Assembly (NCBI GenBank): GCA_030035585.1
Contig: CM057474.1
Span: 3,094,501 to 3,158,500, forward strand
Direction of reading: 5' to 3'
Length of the DNA: 64,000 nucleotides
DNA from: Dugong dugon
Taxonomy: Eukaryota > Chordata > Mammalia > Sirenia > Dugongidae
The position numbers and the translations under genes are program-made. The notes under the pieces were generated by a model, which was not told where the DNA came from, made no database searches, and saw only the letters and a list, made by a program, of their open reading frames with translations. Positions 60,718 to 64,000 of this stretch are shown here, one piece after another (the first letter of the stretch is position 1; the number at the start of each line of letters is the position of its first letter).

Positions 60718-60774
60718 ATCTCCGGTAAGGGTTGCTATGAGCCGGAACCAACTCGAAGGCACCTAGCAACAACA
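60718..60774 (+). mobile_element. RTE/AfroSINE-type 3' tail
   Basis: 'gttgctatgagccggaacca' and 'actcgaaggcacctagcaac' then AACA. It follows the L1 piece directly. Confidence 0.85.
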
Positions 60775-60789
60775 GATGCTCATCAAAAG

Positions 60790-61932
60790 CTAACTCCCTT
60801 CCCTCCAAAAGCCTTTGCTCTTGTCTTATTTCTGACACTGGCAGAAATGCTCTGGGTACACCAACTTAAGTGCCTATGAGACCTGTATTGCGTGAATGAA
60901 TGAGTTATGGAAAATTAAATGCTAGATACAGTTTTGAGCGATCTAAACTGGAACTAAAAAGTGATAATTAATGTCTGATTTTAATTGTTGGCTTTGTGAA
61001 TTCCCCACCTCCCATCGGGGCCCTCTTCACAGATAAGACGGTACATTTAATCACAGGATAGGTTGCAATTACTTAAGCTACACTATTTCTGCTATTGAAT
61101 ATGATCAAATGAACTCATCTGGTCCCAAATCTTACTTGCAATAACATGTTTGATTTTCACTGAATCGCAGAGACCTTAAAGGTCAGCTGTAGGAGGAAGA
61201 GAGAGACAAGCGTGCTTTTGAATTTTCCCTTCATTTGTCTGTGGTGTGCGTGTAAGTGCACGTGTGTCTGTGCACAAGAATGCACACGTGTGCTTTGATA
61301 ACATGCTGTTAGATATTCACTGTGTTAAATTAAACCTAGCTCAGGTGTCCAAGCTTTGAAGCTGTGGAAGGTCTACTCTATTTTTAAATTGTTGCTAATT
61401 GCTCGATTCGTTTGTCTTCTCCTTAGTTATGCATCACGGGAATCATCCTGAAAGTTCTTCTCTTCTCCGTCTCACATTTCTCAGAAAACAAATGTAAAGG
61501 AAACAAGTGAGTTTCTCCAAGACCTTGTGCAAATCTGTTTGAACAAGTAAAAGTTGCCTGAGGAAAAAATGCTGTACTCCATAGGTGTAGCTTCAAAAGA
61601 AGGGTGAGTGTTCTGTGATGGAAAGAAGTCAGGCATGCAAGGACAGCAATTGTCCACATCGGACTGAGTTTATTTAATAACAGCTAAGACGCAGAAATAC
61701 AAAGCACAGATAACAAAATTTGTAAAGTGTACATGTTGACATTGTCTCATAAAAATCTGCTTTGTCAAAAAGTGATACATACATGTAAAAATGGTCAAAT
61801 TGGTGAATGTTTTGTTGTGTATATTTTCACTGCACAAATTTTTTTTATACAACGTGCAGTACTACTATATAAATTAGATCTTAAATTTTAACTTTGCAGT
61901 GGAATTTGTTTTAAACCCGTTGTAGTTAGTTA
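60790..61932. other. Intergenic DNA, no feature assigned
   Basis: A purine/pyrimidine-alternating GT/CA-rich patch at 61240-61292. No gene recognised. Confidence 0.35.
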
Positions 61933-62025
61933 GGAGTCACTGGGTGGGGCAAATGGGTAACATACTTGGCTGCTAACTGAAAGGTTAGAGGTTCAGGTTC
62001 ACCCAAAGTTGCCTCAGAAGAATTT
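61933..62025 (+). mobile_element. AfroSINE type 2, head half only
   Basis: 'aggagtcactgggtggggca' to 'caaagttgcctcagaag', then unrelated sequence. Confidence 0.88.
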
Positions 62026-62029
62026 TCTG

Positions 62030-62340
62030 ACAGTTCTCTCTAGCTCAGTCACCACCGTCGGCTGTTACCTTGATGCCTCCTTGTGTTCGCTAGGAGTCTG
62101 GACCTGGTCTTCTTATTTTACACTCTAACCTAGAGTGACCTCATCCACTCCATATCACCAAATCTTTTTTTCTGATCCAGATTCTTGTTTCTTGTGCCCT
62201 GCATATTTATATCCAATTCTCCACTGGATTCTTGAAGCTGATTAGCCTACAGACACAGGCTCATCAAACTGAACTCATACCGCCTTTCTTTCTACAAAAC
62301 TGTTCCCCTGCCTCTATGCCCTGACCTATTTCTTACATGG
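62030..62340 (+). mobile_element. Possible L2-like fragment
   Basis: A pyrimidine-rich strand with 'tcatcaaactgaactcatac', similar in style to the other L2 remnants. Weak. Confidence 0.3.
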
Positions 62341-63358
62341 TACCAGCATCAGGAGGGCATTTTATTGTCGAATATATTTTATTTTTAAAATAGAATTTCT
62401 TCTTCTAACCACAGAACAATTTCAGATAAATAGAAAGTTTTGAAAAGTAGGAAGAAAGCATAAAACAAACTTACTCATAGCCCCATCATCTAAGACTATC
62501 ACCATTAATGGCTTGGTCCATTTAATTCCACTTATTTTATTCATATTTATGATCGGCATGTATATAATTTTGTATACCCAGAAGTGAACAAATGAGTAAA
62601 TGTCATTGCTTTTCAATTGTTCGTGTTTGTTTTCAGGCATCTCTGAAGCAGAATTCCTCATCTGTTACCAACGATTCCCTAAGCTACAAAATGGTGCTTG
62701 TTGTCTTCTTCAGGCTGATTTGCGCCAGAGTCCAGATGGTGAACTCTTTTTGCCTCTCCGATTTTTGCCCTTCCGTTCCTTCCCAGCGCGGCCATCATCA
62801 CTGAGATAGCGTGAGATTACATCTTCTCTGACAGCCGCTCCACATTGCCCAAACGTGCCGAAAACACGCAACGTTCCTAGAACACCATCATTCACTTTAG
62901 ATTTCACGGTTGATATTAACATGAGAAGAATAAATCACTCACATTCTGCGTGACAGTTGGTAATTAGTTTTATAATGTGCACACTTGGCCACAAAGCCAA
63001 AGATGTAAATACTCCGCCATCTATAGCAGTGTCTTTTATTAGTAGATATTTTATTGCAATTTTTAGATTCTAAAGTGTTAAACCTTTAAACTTTACTATC
63101 TTAAATTGGAGATAATGTGAGATTATTCCATATGCCTTTTGATACAATAGTGGGTTTTCTTCCCAGTGTGGGTACCGTTGCCCTTAGGGAGCAGTCTGCC
63201 TTCTTACAGGCATTGGAAGGCACCTCACAGGACAAGGGGCAAGTCCTCAGGCAGCCTTGGTGCTCTGCCTCTCCAGCTCCCCTTTCCCCCAAGTTTTGCA
63301 ACTGCTTTAGTCACCGATGTTTGTGGGGATATATGCCATTTAAACATGGCTGCACTAT
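62341..63358. other. Intergenic DNA, no feature assigned
   Basis: Nothing recognised. Overlapping short open frames at 62.6-62.8 kb and 63.1-63.4 kb have no family similarity that I can see. Confidence 0.3.
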
Positions 63359-63665
63359 TGACAACTGCAGCCCCCACAGGCCTCTATGCTGCACAGCATG
63401 CTGAGACTTGTCCGGATGTGTTTTCCTGAACCTATTGTCCTTTTACTGATTGACTTGTTTACCTGAATTCCTTCTCCCTTGCCTGCATTCAAAGCCCATT
63501 GTTTTCTTAATTGCCCTATTGATTGCTGTATTGACTATAAAATAAACTCTTGGGACTGAAGTGGGGGTCGACTCCTCAGAGTGACCCTCCTGGCCCCACT
63601 TCTCTGTAAGAGTTGTGCAGTTGGTTACTGTCTTCGCCGTCCAGATTACCGTCGCCACTGTGACA
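63359..63665 (+). mobile_element. Endogenous retroviral LTR, plus orientation
   Basis: It runs TG...CA (starting tgacaactgc, ending ccactgtgaca), with AATAAA at 63541-63546. It is homologous to the complement of 50052-50370. Boundaries are approximate because only the inner 280 bases align clearly by eye. Confidence 0.65.
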
Positions 63666-64000
63666 GATGTTGGAAAAGATTCTAATCTTCCTGTCTACGC
63701 TGATCAAAACATGGGAAAATTCCTTCTCTGCTCATCAGCAACAAGACTGGAGACTTGAAAAGCTGCTAAAAGAAGATTAAAGAAATAAGACCCAAAAAGG
63801 AGAGAAATGGGCGCATTAGTGGGGTGTAAGAGCCGTGCCGACCCAAAGGCAAGTCTCCAGGTCTATGCAGCTTCAGCATGACCAACCTACCACCCGTAAA
63901 CTTATGGGAACACTCAGCCCCATCCAGAGCCTGTCGCGGCTCCAAGAGGTGTGGAATCCCACCTGCTGCTCCCCACCCCTCACTCGTCAGGTTTGTTCTA
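63666..64000 (+). other. Sequence after the LTR, possibly provirus leader
   Basis: It could be the internal part of a provirus whose 5' LTR is 63359-63665. I cannot see a convincing primer-binding site, and the window ends before any gag-like frame can be judged. Confidence 0.3.

Noticed and set aside
62592..62922. Overlapping open frames on both strands near 62.7 kb
   Set aside because: No homology recognised; lengths of about 70 codons are expected by chance here.
1..64000. CRISPR arrays, operons or other prokaryotic systems
   Set aside because: The window is mammalian; the direct repeats seen are target-site duplications, SINEs or microsatellites.

Overview
This window is mammalian nuclear DNA from an afrotherian, most likely a paenungulate (elephant, sirenian or hyrax). 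The evidence is about 35 tRNA-headed SINEs of the AfroSINE type, several copies of the RTE/BovB-type LINE that shares their 3' end, and afrotherian-type L1 3' UTRs. Seven of the AfroSINEs carry one particular internal deletion of about 44 bp, which I recall as marking the paenungulate (HSP) subfamily. All family names here come from memory of consensus sequences, not from a search.

The only host gene I can support is IMPA1 (inositol monophosphatase 1) on the + strand. Its eight coding exons lie between 1926 and 16180, every intron is GT-AG, and the frame is preserved through all junctions. The exons sum to 834 nt and encode 277 residues, the usual length, with all catalytic residues present. 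The promoter and any non-coding first exon are not recognisable and probably lie left of the window. The 3' UTR probably runs to about 17.6 kb, where two AATAAA signals sit close together.

From about 17.8 kb to the end the window is intergenic. It is a mosaic of old mammal-wide repeats (MIR, L2, L3/CR1, hAT MITEs, L1M) that younger afrotherian AfroSINE, RTE and L1 copies have broken up. The main blocks are a 2.5-kb inactivated RTE (18.2-20.7 kb), an RTE nested inside an AfroSINE (36.7-37.8 kb), an L1 3' end interrupted by an AfroSINE (40.6-41.6 kb), a decayed ERVL-type pol remnant with RNase H, integrase and dUTPase parts (45.75-47.65 kb), an L3/CR1 relic (48.3-49.1 kb), two related LTRs in opposite orientation (50.05-50.37 and 63.36-63.67 kb), and an RTE/L1/RTE-tail composite (59.66-60.79 kb).

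I found no new multi-gene system. The observations most worth checking are structural. They are a 211-bp near-palindromic MITE-like hairpin inside an IMPA1 intron, a target-site-flanked chimera of an L1 3' end and an antisense RTE fragment, an internally deleted RTE that looks like a non-autonomous derivative, and the RTE/L1 composite with an unexplained 15-bp direct repeat.
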